The notes beneath the pieces were generated by a model. It made no database searches. It saw nothing but the letters and a program-made list of their open reading frames with translations, and was not told the DNA's origin. Of a stretch of 64,000 nucleotides of DNA, positions 43,559-52,167 are shown in pieces (positions within the stretch are counted from its first letter, which is position 1; the number at the start of each line of letters is the position of its first letter). Source of the stretch: JAXMEB01 sp046348545 (lineage in GTDB: Bacteria; Pseudomonadota; Gammaproteobacteria; Berkiellales; Berkiellaceae); contig JAXMEB010000002.1 of NCBI GenBank assembly GCA_046348545.1, forward strand, positions 744,001 through 808,000, in the 5' to 3' direction. The position numbers and the translations under genes were made by a program.

Positions 43559-44778
43559 TGTTTACGCTTTATTATAACTATTCGAACCATTTTCCGATTT
43601 GCAATACTTACCATGCCTCGATGCACTATCCGACACGAATAAAGTTATTTGCCAATAACTTATTATCAGCTCCGAGGACCATTGGTGTAGATGGCGTGAT
43701 GAGCTATGGTGGCGGAACGGGGTTGGGATTAGATCTTCCTCGAAAAGCATTTGGGGAGTACTTTGAGCGGAACCATTTTTTTACCTCTGTACCCGTTACC
43801 TCAAAACGATTGCTTAAAGATATATCGTCTGATTCACTCAAAAGCCAGCTATTAAAGTGTATTGACCAAGTCAAATATACTGATCAAGATCCGCTCGAAC
43901 ATTCATTTTGTTTTACAACAGTAAATAGTTTGATGAATGATGAAAGTCAGGAGTATCTTTACAACGCGATTAGCTTGAATGGCGAAAAGTTAGATGGTCC
44001 TTTTTATAATTTTAATGACAGCTGTGCCTGCGCAACTCATGTTACTAAACAGAAATCATTGAATAATTCGTTGATGGAATTTTTGGAACGACAAGCACTA
44101 TTGGGAAGTTGGATTTCAAAGCAATATCGATTTGCAATTGCTCCGGAAGTCTTACAAGTCATTACGCCCTATAAGCCGCTTGTTGAGAAACTCCTTAGAA
44201 ATGGCGAACTATTTGTTTTCGAAAATGGTGTGAATCTGCCAGGATATAGTACGATCATATTTTATTTTTCTAAATGTCGACAAGATTTAGTCCAGTATTC
44301 AGTAGGGTCCAGTGCTGGTTTAACGCTTGAGGATTCGCTGAATGGTTCTTTTGAAGAGCTTTGGCAATGCTATTTGTTTCAATACAATGCTGAAAATTCG
44401 AGAGGCCTAGAAGATCGTGCTGGGACGGGATATCACTTAAGCTTTCAAAAATGCAATCATGCAGGCATTCGAGATATTATTCCTTTTGTGCAAGATGGCG
44501 CCTCTAGACAGTACACTGTTTCAAATTATCATCAAGTGACTAAACTTAAGACCTATACCTTCGATTCGGTTGTGTCTGAATTGGCAGACATTTCCAGTAA
44601 TATATTTTATTACCATCATTTTGAGCGAGCACTTAATTTACACTTTTCTAAAATTGTGAGTCCTGATTTCTTTGTCCACATGGCATTAGAGCAGCCTCTT
44701 AATTTAGTGAATGCCTATTCCCAAGCGGTTGGGATAAATCGAGAAAATGCATATACAGAAAAGATACCTTTTCCTTAA
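43558..44778 (+). CDS. mcbD: McbD/SagD-like YcaO cyclodehydratase
   Basis: A 406-residue YcaO-domain protein that would use ATP to cyclise Cys, Ser and Thr in the precursor. Visible blocks are GVMSYGGGTGLGLDLPRKAFGEYFERNHF, SLNNSLMEFLERQALLGSW and EDSLNGSFEELWQCYLF, which hold the ATP/Mg-binding acidic residues. The protein ends IPFP; D-proteins commonly end in a Pro-rich PxPxP that helps the active site, here shortened to PFP. The start codon overlaps the mcbC stop (TGATG). Confidence 0.93.
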   Translation: MFTLYYNYSNHFPICNTYHASMHYPTRIKLFANNLLSAPRTIGVDGVMSYGGGTGLGLDLPRKAFGEYFERNHFFTSVPVTSKRLLKDISSDSLKSQLLKCIDQVKYTDQDPLEHSFCFTTVNSLMNDESQEYLYNAISLNGEKLDGPFYNFNDSCACATHVTKQKSLNNSLMEFLERQALLGSWISKQYRFAIAPEVLQVITPYKPLVEKLLRNGELFVFENGVNLPGYSTIIFYFSKCRQDLVQYSVGSSAGLTLEDSLNGSFEELWQCYLFQYNAENSRGLEDRAGTGYHLSFQKCNHAGIRDIIPFVQDGASRQYTVSNYHQVTKLKTYTFDSVVSELADISSNIFYYHHFERALNLHFSKIVSPDFFVHMALEQPLNLVNAYSQAVGINRENAYTEKIPFP

Positions 44779-44794
44779 CTATGGAGAGTGAGCT

Positions 44795-44959
44795 ATGGAA
44801 CTAGAAAGCAATGTTACAGACAATAAAGAAACATCATTGGATGTCGAAATTATATTTGACGACATGATTATTAGTGATCCTTCTCTTGACTCTTGTTCTT
44901 GCTGCTGCACTTCATGTTGTTGTACAGCTGCATCAAGCACAGTTGGAACTCAAGACTAA
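44795..44959 (+). CDS. TOMM precursor peptide 2 (streptolysin S-like core)
   Basis: A 54-residue peptide 16 bp after mcbD, with GGAG at 8-bp spacing. Its leader matches precursor 1 over SLDVEIIFDDMIISDPSLD and carries FDDMI (FxxxB motif). The core is CSCCCTSCCCT, again seven Cys in ten residues, followed by AASSTVGTQD. Third positions differ from precursor 1 at many codons, so the duplication is not recent. Both precursors look functional. Confidence 0.88.
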   Translation: MELESNVTDNKETSLDVEIIFDDMIISDPSLDSCSCCCTSCCCTAASSTVGTQD

Positions 44960-44980
44960 TCTTATTTGCCCACAGGGTAG

Positions 44981-45108
44981 TATACCCACAACAGATGATT
45001 TTTCGGGTAGGCGCCGAGCCCTTGAGCAACCGGAGTGTACACAAAGTACATGAGGATTGCGAAATGGGCGATGGCAACAACCCCGAAAATTCAGCTGTGA
45101 AGGGTATA
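44981..45108 (+). repeat. Dispersed palindromic repeat, copy 9 (128 bp)
   Basis: A canonical copy 21 bp after the stop of precursor 2 and 31 bp before the downstream TPR-like gene, inside the toxin cluster. The interior differs from copy 1 (GCCCTTGAGCAACCGGAG), the same variant as the copy in rlmJ. Confidence 0.92.
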
Positions 45109-45139
45109 TGTGGGCATTTTACTATTTTGCAGGTGCTGT

Positions 45140-47119
45140 ATGCGGGTCATTTCTCATTTAAATAGTAGATTGTTATTGCCATTTCAAATGATCTTAGACA
45201 TAGGGCAGCAACTTTCAGATGACCTGTATCGTGATCTAAAAAGTTCAGTATTTGAAGACTATTTTGAAGTCAAAACGGCCAATGATTGGATCAATCTAGA
45301 AGCGTTTGGCAATATGACAGCCGTTCGCGCTCAGGCCTTAATTCAGATTTTAAATCAATATTTTCGAGCGAATCAGATCGAACAGATTTATATCGATCTT
45401 TATTTGAATGATAAAACGTTAACCTCAGATAATTTGTATTCCTTATTGATCCTTGCCGATGAGATACGTCCATTAAATGTAAATCTTTGCGTGATTGCAC
45501 AAAGTCCTATTAATGAATCATGCCTCAAATATTTCTCAGATAAAGATAATCTTCTTTTAACTCATATTAAAGAAAATGAGATTAATCGGAAGTGCGCTAC
45601 TGAGAATATAGCTCATGTTTTGAAAAAAAATCGTTTTTCTGTTTTGAGCGGAAAAGGGTATTCATTTAAAGAAACTTCAAATGACGATCACCCTGAGTCA
45701 CCTAAATTGGTGGACGATAGTATACGCTACGCTTGGTCGATTTTGAAACTAGGCGCTTATGACATTGCAACGAATTTGTTGGCGCATGTTCTGATTCAAA
45801 AAGAATTACCCAAGACCTCTTATGAACACATCCTCATGCATTTACAATTGATTCGATTTCATGCGCATCAGTATGAGGCGGTTGCGTTACAAGATTATCC
45901 CGAGTTTAATCATTTGGAAGAGCGATCTGTTCAGTATATTCAATATATCAAAGCGTATTCAGCGACTTTATCAAGGCATGCTGATATAGCCGGAAAGTGC
46001 TTTGAAGCTTGTGGTGTTCATCAAGACATGTCCATCCTAGATGAATTTAATCTATATCAGCTTAATATCTTTGCATTATTCAATGTGATCAGAGGTCAAA
46101 TTGACACAGCGTACCAGCTTGAGATGAAAATCGAGAGTGCTATCAAAAGCAATCCACATGCTTCCCTGGGCTTAAAATATGTCAATAATATTAATATTGC
46201 TAGGCTTTATAAGAAGCTTGAGCAATACGAATTGTCAAGGCAATATTATGAGCAGGCGTACGATGAATTATCTGGCGGAGGATATACGACCTCCGATTAC
46301 ATTTATTATAACATGAATTTGGGCAGCTTATATGAGGCTCAAACCAAGGCTCAGGACGCTTTAGTCTGTTGGGTCAAGGCTGCCATGCATTGGTTAGTAA
46401 GTAAAAACCCTTACTCGTTGGCTTGGCGACCTAAGATTATATTGACTCAAGAACGGTCTGTTGATCTTAATTTTCCTTTATCATTAAAAAGCGTCGCATC
46501 TTTTTTTGTGGATAAAATCAGAGCTCTATTAGACCTTAGTCAGATTCCTTTGAGACATGGAGAGTCATTTAGTTTTAAATTGAATCAGGCGCGCATTCAT
46601 GAAGCTCACGCTTATATTCAAGATCACTTTATTGTATATGGTAGTCTGTCTGAGGGTGAATCGCCTCATCTAGACATGAGCACGCTACGAGCATTATTGT
46701 CGGATGTGATTCGAGAAATGCTTCCAATAGCACCAAGTGTTAAATCTATCTTGATTGATTATCAAAGTGAATCGTTGCTGAGAAAACAAAAAGAATTTTG
46801 GGCATTGGCCTTGGTCCATGATTGCGAGGAATGGATAATCAATCAGGAATCCCTCAAACCTCAACAGATCCGAGCGTTATCCGCTTTTCAAAACATTTTG
46901 TTAAAACCCTCTCGCTTGATACAAACTGTTGTGTCTGACGGAAAAGGGATTCGTTTAATGTACCAGCGTAGCTTTATGAATAAGTTCATTCAGGATGAAG
47001 CGACTATTGAAGTATTTAGAACGCTTCTAGACAAACCATTAAAATTAAAACCCAACATGCAGCTGCCTGAGAAGTGGGTTCAGATGCTTTTCGAGCATCT
47101 TCTTGAATTCGAGTATTAG
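45140..47119 (+). CDS. Large unknown protein with TPR-like repeats in toxin cluster
   Basis: A protein of about 659 residues without recognisable catalytic domain. Residues ~200-450 read as helical TPR-type repeats (NNINIARLYKKLEQYELSRQYYEQAYDELS and YYNMNLGSLYEAQTKAQDALVCWVKAA). No signal peptide. AGG stands 6 bp before the ATG at 45140, and the alternative GTG at 45110 lies next to the repeat. It overlaps or abuts the MATE gene, so it is probably a maturation, regulation or immunity partner; this is inference. Confidence 0.6.
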   Translation: MRVISHLNSRLLLPFQMILDIGQQLSDDLYRDLKSSVFEDYFEVKTANDWINLEAFGNMTAVRAQALIQILNQYFRANQIEQIYIDLYLNDKTLTSDNLYSLLILADEIRPLNVNLCVIAQSPINESCLKYFSDKDNLLLTHIKENEINRKCATENIAHVLKKNRFSVLSGKGYSFKETSNDDHPESPKLVDDSIRYAWSILKLGAYDIATNLLAHVLIQKELPKTSYEHILMHLQLIRFHAHQYEAVALQDYPEFNHLEERSVQYIQYIKAYSATLSRHADIAGKCFEACGVHQDMSILDEFNLYQLNIFALFNVIRGQIDTAYQLEMKIESAIKSNPHASLGLKYVNNINIARLYKKLEQYELSRQYYEQAYDELSGGGYTTSDYIYYNMNLGSLYEAQTKAQDALVCWVKAAMHWLVSKNPYSLAWRPKIILTQERSVDLNFPLSLKSVASFFVDKIRALLDLSQIPLRHGESFSFKLNQARIHEAHAYIQDHFIVYGSLSEGESPHLDMSTLRALLSDVIREMLPIAPSVKSILIDYQSESLLRKQKEFWALALVHDCEEWIINQESLKPQQIRALSAFQNILLKPSRLIQTVVSDGKGIRLMYQRSFMNKFIQDEATIEVFRTLLDKPLKLKPNMQLPEKWVQMLFEHLLEFEY

Positions 47120-47138
47120 CGCTAATAAGGTCACTGCT

Positions 47139-48491
47139 GTGAAATGGTTTGCTTTCTCTGAATTGACTATCTTCTCAGCACCTATCTGTGCGACTAATTT
47201 GATCGGTGTTTTGATTAATTTTTTTGCTATGATGATAGTCGCTTCGATGGGGGAAGCTGAATTAGCTGCTTCCGCCCTGGCGACCTCAACCTATACAACC
47301 TTGATGTTGGTTGCTTCAACCTGTCTCTATGCTGTTGGAATTTCGATCAGTCATCTCATCAGTCAGTTTGAGCAAAATTTAGGTCAAATACGTTTAATTT
47401 TCAGAAATGCTTGTTGGTTATCACTTATGCTTTCTCTACCAGTTAGTATTTTACTATGGAATGGACATTATTTTTTGGCATGGATCGGTGAAGATGCTAG
47501 GTTGGTATCGCTGACGGTTTCTTATTTTAAGTATTCCGCTATAGCAATTTACCCTATTTTGTTAACGATAGTCTTCTCACAGTTTTTTATTGGGATTGGC
47601 TCGCCCTATTTTACATTAATTACTTCTCTCTTAAGATTGCCATTTATTATGTTTTTTTCATATGCATTTATTCTGGGTGAAATGGGGTTGCCTCAGTTAG
47701 GGCTAGGGGGCGTTATGGCTGCGACGCTCTTGGTTCAAACAGTTTATTCTGTCGGATTATTAATTTATTTAAATTTTAATCAAAAATTTAAAAAATATGA
47801 GCTATTTAAAAATTTTTTGAATCTTGAATTGCAAGGCTTAAAAAGATTATTTAGTTTAGGATATCCCATTGGAATACAATATGGCAGTGAGCTTCTAGTC
47901 ATGACGTTAATGACGTATATCATGGGATATTACGGTAGTGCACCGCTTGCAGCTTCTCAGATTGTTTCTCAATATGGTTTGCTTGTGATTATGTTGCTTC
48001 ATGGATCGGGTCAAGGTCTTTCGTCACTCGTGAGTCGTGCAATGGGCGAGCAAAAAATCCATCAAGTGAAGGATTTTTTGAATGCAGCATTATATCTCTT
48101 GGCAATCATTTTTATTTGTATGATGTGTTTCTATCTTAACCCTGAGGTTTTGGTAGCCTCATTTATGAGTGAGGGGGAAAGGATAACCCCTGAGCTTAGT
48201 TATTATGCAGTTGGGTTTTTTATGATTTCGATTATTTCATTGACTATTGATGGGGTTCGGATTTATATCAGTAGTGTGCTAAGAGGATTAAAGCAGACGC
48301 ATTATCCCATGATGGTCGGATTGGGATCTCTGTGGCTTATCTCCCTACCGGTGGCATGCCTTGTTTCATTTACACTCAATACAGGCCCGATTGGACTCAG
48401 TGCGGGCTTTATCAGCGGGTTAGTTGTCGCTTCTTTCCTGTTGTGGCGCAAGTATCGGCAAATTTACAATGCGTTGGTCCCCCCAATATAG
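47139..48491 (+). CDS. MATE-family efflux transporter in toxin cluster
   Basis: A 450-residue inner-membrane protein with about twelve predicted helices in two related halves, as in NorM-type MATE transporters; MGEAELAASALATSTYTTLM and YYGSAPLAASQIVSQYGLLVIML are equivalent segments of the halves. Members export cationic drugs with Na+ or H+. Its place after the precursor and modification genes suggests export of the modified peptide or self-protection, instead of the usual ABC exporter. Start: GTG 47139 with AAGG 8 bp upstream; TTG 47103 is possible. Confidence 0.88.
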   Translation: MKWFAFSELTIFSAPICATNLIGVLINFFAMMIVASMGEAELAASALATSTYTTLMLVASTCLYAVGISISHLISQFEQNLGQIRLIFRNACWLSLMLSLPVSILLWNGHYFLAWIGEDARLVSLTVSYFKYSAIAIYPILLTIVFSQFFIGIGSPYFTLITSLLRLPFIMFFSYAFILGEMGLPQLGLGGVMAATLLVQTVYSVGLLIYLNFNQKFKKYELFKNFLNLELQGLKRLFSLGYPIGIQYGSELLVMTLMTYIMGYYGSAPLAASQIVSQYGLLVIMLLHGSGQGLSSLVSRAMGEQKIHQVKDFLNAALYLLAIIFICMMCFYLNPEVLVASFMSEGERITPELSYYAVGFFMISIISLTIDGVRIYISSVLRGLKQTHYPMMVGLGSLWLISLPVACLVSFTLNTGPIGLSAGFISGLVVASFLLWRKYRQIYNALVPPI

Positions 48492-48572
48492 CCATCCATC
48501 TTACTTTTAAGGCGTACAGCTCTTTTTTCTAGTATGATTTCAGTACGCTAGCTAATGTAAGAGTGTGTATCG

Positions 48573-48974
48573 ATGGCAATGAAATTACTTCAAATCAATT
48601 TATTTGATTCCATTAAAACCAATCGACTTGGTGAAGTGAATCATTGCTTAAAAACAGGATCAAGTCCTAACGCTCGTTGTAAGGGATACCCAGGTTTGCC
48701 TGATGGTTGGTCCCCCCTTCATGAAGCGGTTCATCGTGATCCGCTGATCACAAAAATATTGATTAAGCATGGCGCTAACTGTAATCTTACCGCCGGGACA
48801 GCAGGGACGCCTTTGCATCTAACGTCTCAAGTCGAGATTGCTCGAATCTTGATAGAGTCTGGTGCAGATCTGGCAGCAAAAAATGCAAAAGGCGAATCAC
48901 CTCTCGCTGCGCAGCGGCGATTGGGGCATGCTGAAATTGTTGAGCTGCTGATCCAAAAAGGCGCACAAGACTAA
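48573..48974 (+). CDS. Ankyrin-repeat protein
   Basis: A 133-residue protein made almost entirely of ankyrin repeats, for example DGWSPLHEAVHRDPLITKILIKHGANCN, GTPLHLTSQVEIARILIESGADL and GESPLAAQRRLGHAEIVELLIQKGA. Such proteins bind other proteins; in intracellular bacteria some are secreted, but no signal is visible. It lies alone between the toxin cluster and the cbb3 locus. Confidence 0.88.
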   Translation: MAMKLLQINLFDSIKTNRLGEVNHCLKTGSSPNARCKGYPGLPDGWSPLHEAVHRDPLITKILIKHGANCNLTAGTAGTPLHLTSQVEIARILIESGADLAAKNAKGESPLAAQRRLGHAEIVELLIQKGAQD

Positions 48975-49062
48975 TTATCTACCCTGTGAAAATGAGAATG
49001 ATTTTTATTTGGAAAGTCGTTCAAATTTTTTTGACTTACTTTCCCAATTTATTTAACGTAAG

Positions 49063-49081
49063 GGTGTTTTATAAACACCCA
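49063..49081. terminator. Hairpin upstream of ccoN
   Basis: GGGTGTTT and AAACACCC form an 8-bp stem around TAT, in the gap between the ankyrin gene and ccoN. No long T-run follows, so it could be a terminator for the upstream gene or a leader structure for ccoN. Confidence 0.4.
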
Positions 49082-49123
49082 GTTTCATGATTTTGCGGTT
49101 CTAAAGTTTTCCAGGGATATGAT

Positions 49124-50536
49124 ATGCCACAAGCGAAAGCGATCGACAATTATAATTATCAGGTTATCAAACAATTTTCAGTGATGGCTCTAGTCTGGGG
49201 TATCGTTGGTATGGCTGTTGGCGTTTTGATAGCCGCTCAACTTTATTGGCCAGATTTAACCCATGGAATTCCTTGGCTCTCATATGGCAGGTTGCGCCCA
49301 CTTCATACCAATGCAGTGATTTTTGCATTTGGAGGATGTGTCCTCATGGGTTCATCCTATTATGTTGTTCAACGAACTTGTCAGGCAACTTTAGCCTTTC
49401 CTGGGTTGGCCAAACTGACTTTTTGGGGCTGGCAGTTAGTAATTTTACTTGCTGCAATTACTTTGCCAATGGGGATTACTTCTGCTAAAGAATACGCTGA
49501 GTTAGAGTGGCCCATTGATATTCTGATTGCTGTTGTTTGGGTATCCTATGCGTTGGTATATTTTGGTACGATTGTAAAGCGCAAGACGCCTCATATTTAC
49601 GTCGCAAATTGGTTTTATGGTGCGTTCATTATCACCATCGCTATATTGCATATCGTTAATAGTATGGCGATGCCAGTGAGTTTGATCAAATCGTATTCGA
49701 TGTATTCAGGTGCAGTGGATGCGATGGTTCAATGGTGGTATGGGCACAATGCAGTAGGATTTTTCCTCACTGCCGGTTTCTTAGGGATGATGTATTATTT
49801 TGTTCCGATACAAGCTGAGCGTCCTGTCTACTCCTATCGCTTGTCCATTATCCATTTCTGGGCTCTGATTGGTATTTACATGTGGGCTGGTTCGCATCAT
49901 TTGCATTATTCTGCGTTGCCTGATTGGGGGCAATCTTTAGGGATGGTTTTCTCGATTCTATTATTTGCACCATCGTGGGGTGGTATGCTCAATGGTGTTT
50001 TAACACTCTCTGGTGCTTGGCATAAACTTAGAACCGATCCCATTATACGATTTTTAATCGTCGCCTTGTCTTTTTATGCCATGGCAACCTTTGAAGGTCC
50101 TGTGATGTCTATTAAAACTGTGAATGCCTTGTCACATGATACGGACTGGACGGTTGGTCATGTTCATTCTGGAGCCCTAGGTTGGGTTGCGATGATTTCA
50201 ATCGGCACTTTATACATTCTGATACCCAGGGTGTTTGACAGAAAATCCATGTTTAGTACCAAATTGATTAATCTTCATTTTTGGTTGGCGACCTTGGGTA
50301 CTGTGCTTTACATCGCGGCGATGTGGATCAGTGGTGTGATGCAAGGATTAATGTGGCGGGCGGTTAATGAAGATGGCACTTTAACTTATAGTTTTATTGA
50401 AAGCGTTGAGGCGACTTATCCATTTTACCTAGTCAGATTATTAGGTGGCACTGTATTTCTAGTGGGTATGTTGGTTATGGCATATAACGTTTGGAAAACG
50501 CTATCAGACAATAAGGCACTACAACATGCAGCATGA
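49124..50536 (+). CDS. ccoN: cbb3-type cytochrome c oxidase subunit I
   Basis: The 470-residue catalytic subunit of the high-affinity terminal oxidase, with about twelve helices. The haem and copper His ligands are in [50 protein letters not shown] and [15 protein letters not shown]. It begins the ccoNOQP operon and overlaps ccoO by 11 bp. It reduces oxygen at low oxygen levels. No FNR/ANR box is obvious upstream. Confidence 0.97.
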   Translation: MPQAKAIDNYNYQVIKQFSVMALVWGIVGMAVGVLIAAQLYWPDLTHGIPWLSYGRLRPLHTNAVIFAFGGCVLMGSSYYVVQRTCQATLAFPGLAKLTFWGWQLVILLAAITLPMGITSAKEYAELEWPIDILIAVVWVSYALVYFGTIVKRKTPHIYVANWFYGAFIITIAILHIVNSMAMPVSLIKSYSMYSGAVDAMVQWWYGHNAVGFFLTAGFLGMMYYFVPIQAERPVYSYRLSIIHFWALIGIYMWAGSHHLHYSALPDWGQSLGMVFSILLFAPSWGGMLNGVLTLSGAWHKLRTDPIIRFLIVALSFYAMATFEGPVMSIKTVNALSHDTDWTVGHVHSGALGWVAMISIGTLYILIPRVFDRKSMFSTKLINLHFWLATLGTVLYIAAMWISGVMQGLMWRAVNEDGTLTYSFIESVEATYPFYLVRLLGGTVFLVGMLVMAYNVWKTLSDNKALQHAA

Positions 50537-51137
50537 AGTCGTTGAAAAAAATATAGGTTTGATGATCGTTCTCATTCTATTGGTTGTGAGTTTAGGAGGG
50601 CTTGCCGAAATAGTGCCACTCTTTTATCAGGCTTCAACAACACAACCTCTGGAAACGCTAAAACCCTGGTCAGCTTTAGCATTAGAAGGGCGCGATATTT
50701 ATATTCGTGAAGGTTGCCATGTTTGCCATACGCAAATGGTGCGACCGCTTCATGCCGAAACAGAGCGATATGGAAAATTTTCAGTTGCAGAAGAACATGT
50801 TTACGATCATCCATTCTTATGGGGTTCAAAACGGACTGGACCGGATTTAGGGCGGGTAGGTGGACGCTATTCTGATGAGTGGCATCAAGTTCATTTAAGA
50901 AATCCAAGAGATGTCGTTCCTGGTTCTAACATGCCGGCTTACCCTTGGCTTAAAACAACCCGCTTAACAGGCGAGAACATAGCTTCAAAAATGAAAGCGA
51001 TGAAAAAACTCGGGGTACCTTATACGGATGAGGAAATTAAAGGCGCGAAAAATGAGGTGAAAGGTAAGACTGAAGAAGCCGCACTAATTCAATATTTGCA
51101 ACAATTAGGTCATGCAAGACCTGGGCGGGCATCATGA
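50526..51137 (+). CDS. ccoO: cbb3-type cytochrome c oxidase subunit II
   Basis: A 203-residue membrane-anchored monohaem cytochrome c. One N-terminal helix ([29 protein letters not shown]) is followed by the CxxCH motif GCHVCHTQM near residue 64; the axial Met lies probably in GSNMPAYPW. It passes electrons from ccoP to ccoN. It overlaps ccoN by 11 bp and ccoQ by 4 bp. Confidence 0.97.
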   Translation: MQHEVVEKNIGLMIVLILLVVSLGGLAEIVPLFYQASTTQPLETLKPWSALALEGRDIYIREGCHVCHTQMVRPLHAETERYGKFSVAEEHVYDHPFLWGSKRTGPDLGRVGGRYSDEWHQVHLRNPRDVVPGSNMPAYPWLKTTRLTGENIASKMKAMKKLGVPYTDEEIKGAKNEVKGKTEEAALIQYLQQLGHARPGRAS

Positions 51138-51265
51138 TAGAGGCAGTTTTGACACTTATTTTTATGCTGATGTTTATAGGGCTTTGTATTTGGGTTTATA
51201 GGCCGAAAGCCAAAGCAAAGTATCAGGCACTAGCTCGTATGCCATTCGAGGATCCTAAACCATGA
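51134..51265 (+). CDS. ccoQ: cbb3 oxidase small subunit CcoQ
   Basis: A 43-residue peptide with a single helix ([18 protein letters not shown]) and a positively charged tail RPKAKAKYQ, typical of CcoQ/FixQ, which stabilises the complex. It overlaps ccoO and ccoP by 4 bp each. Confidence 0.93.
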   Translation: MIEAVLTLIFMLMFIGLCIWVYRPKAKAKYQALARMPFEDPKP

Positions 51266-52167
51266 GTCAATTTTGGAATATTTATATTATTGTCATCGTG
51301 GTGTTCACTGTTGTTGCTTGTATGGGGCTCCTTTGGTGGACTAAAAAATTTACGGTCAAAGATACGGATGTGGGCAAGACCCTTGATCATGATTTTGATG
51401 GGATCCGTGAATATAACAACCCAATGCCCAGTTGGTGGTTGTGGACGTTCTACCTAACAGCCATTTTTTTGGTTGCCTATTTGGTGATTTATCCAGGGTT
51501 TGGTTTTTTTGAAGGCGCTTTAAAATGGACTAGTCGCGGAGAATTAAAAGCGGATCAAGACCGGGCTAGAGAGAAATATGGAGCATTGTATAAAGAGTTA
51601 TCATCACAGCCTGTTGAATCTCTGATTCATAATCCTCAAGCCATGAGAATGGGGCAGCGATTGTTTGCAAATCATTGTGCAGCCTGCCACGGAGCTGATG
51701 GTCGTGGCTCGATTGGATTTCCCAATTTAACAGATACTCATTGGATTTATGGTGGAACGCCAGCAGAGATTAAAACAACTATTACCTCTGGCAGACAGGG
51801 GATGATGCCCCCCCAAGAGAGAGTGTTAGGATCTGACAAAGTCATTCAAGATGTTGTGCAGTATGTTTTAAAATTAAACCATAAAACCTTCGATGCAGCA
51901 GCAGCAGAGCGTGGTGAACAAGCTTATCAACGTGTTTGCGCGGTTTGTCATGGTCAAGATGCTGAAGGGAATAAGCAAATTGGGGCCCCAAATTTGAAGA
52001 ATAATGCTTGGACTTTTGGTGGGACACCGCTTCGAATCGAAATGACGGTTCGGTATGGGCGGCAAGCTCAGATGCCAGCACATGAAAATATTCTAACCTC
52101 AGAAAAGATTCATTTGTTGACAGCATTTGTGTATAGCCTTTCGCAACCTATAGAACAGGGTGAATGA
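51262..52167 (+). CDS. ccoP: cbb3-type cytochrome c oxidase subunit III
   Basis: A 301-residue dihaem cytochrome c. Two N-terminal helices are followed by the haem sites CAACH (~138) and CAVCH (~225), each with a downstream Met region (GMMPPQ and AQMPAHE). It accepts electrons from soluble cytochrome c. It overlaps ccoG by 4 bp. Confidence 0.97.
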   Translation: MSQFWNIYIIVIVVFTVVACMGLLWWTKKFTVKDTDVGKTLDHDFDGIREYNNPMPSWWLWTFYLTAIFLVAYLVIYPGFGFFEGALKWTSRGELKADQDRAREKYGALYKELSSQPVESLIHNPQAMRMGQRLFANHCAACHGADGRGSIGFPNLTDTHWIYGGTPAEIKTTITSGRQGMMPPQERVLGSDKVIQDVVQYVLKLNHKTFDAAAAERGEQAYQRVCAVCHGQDAEGNKQIGAPNLKNNAWTFGGTPLRIEMTVRYGRQAQMPAHENILTSEKIHLLTAFVYSLSQPIEQGE

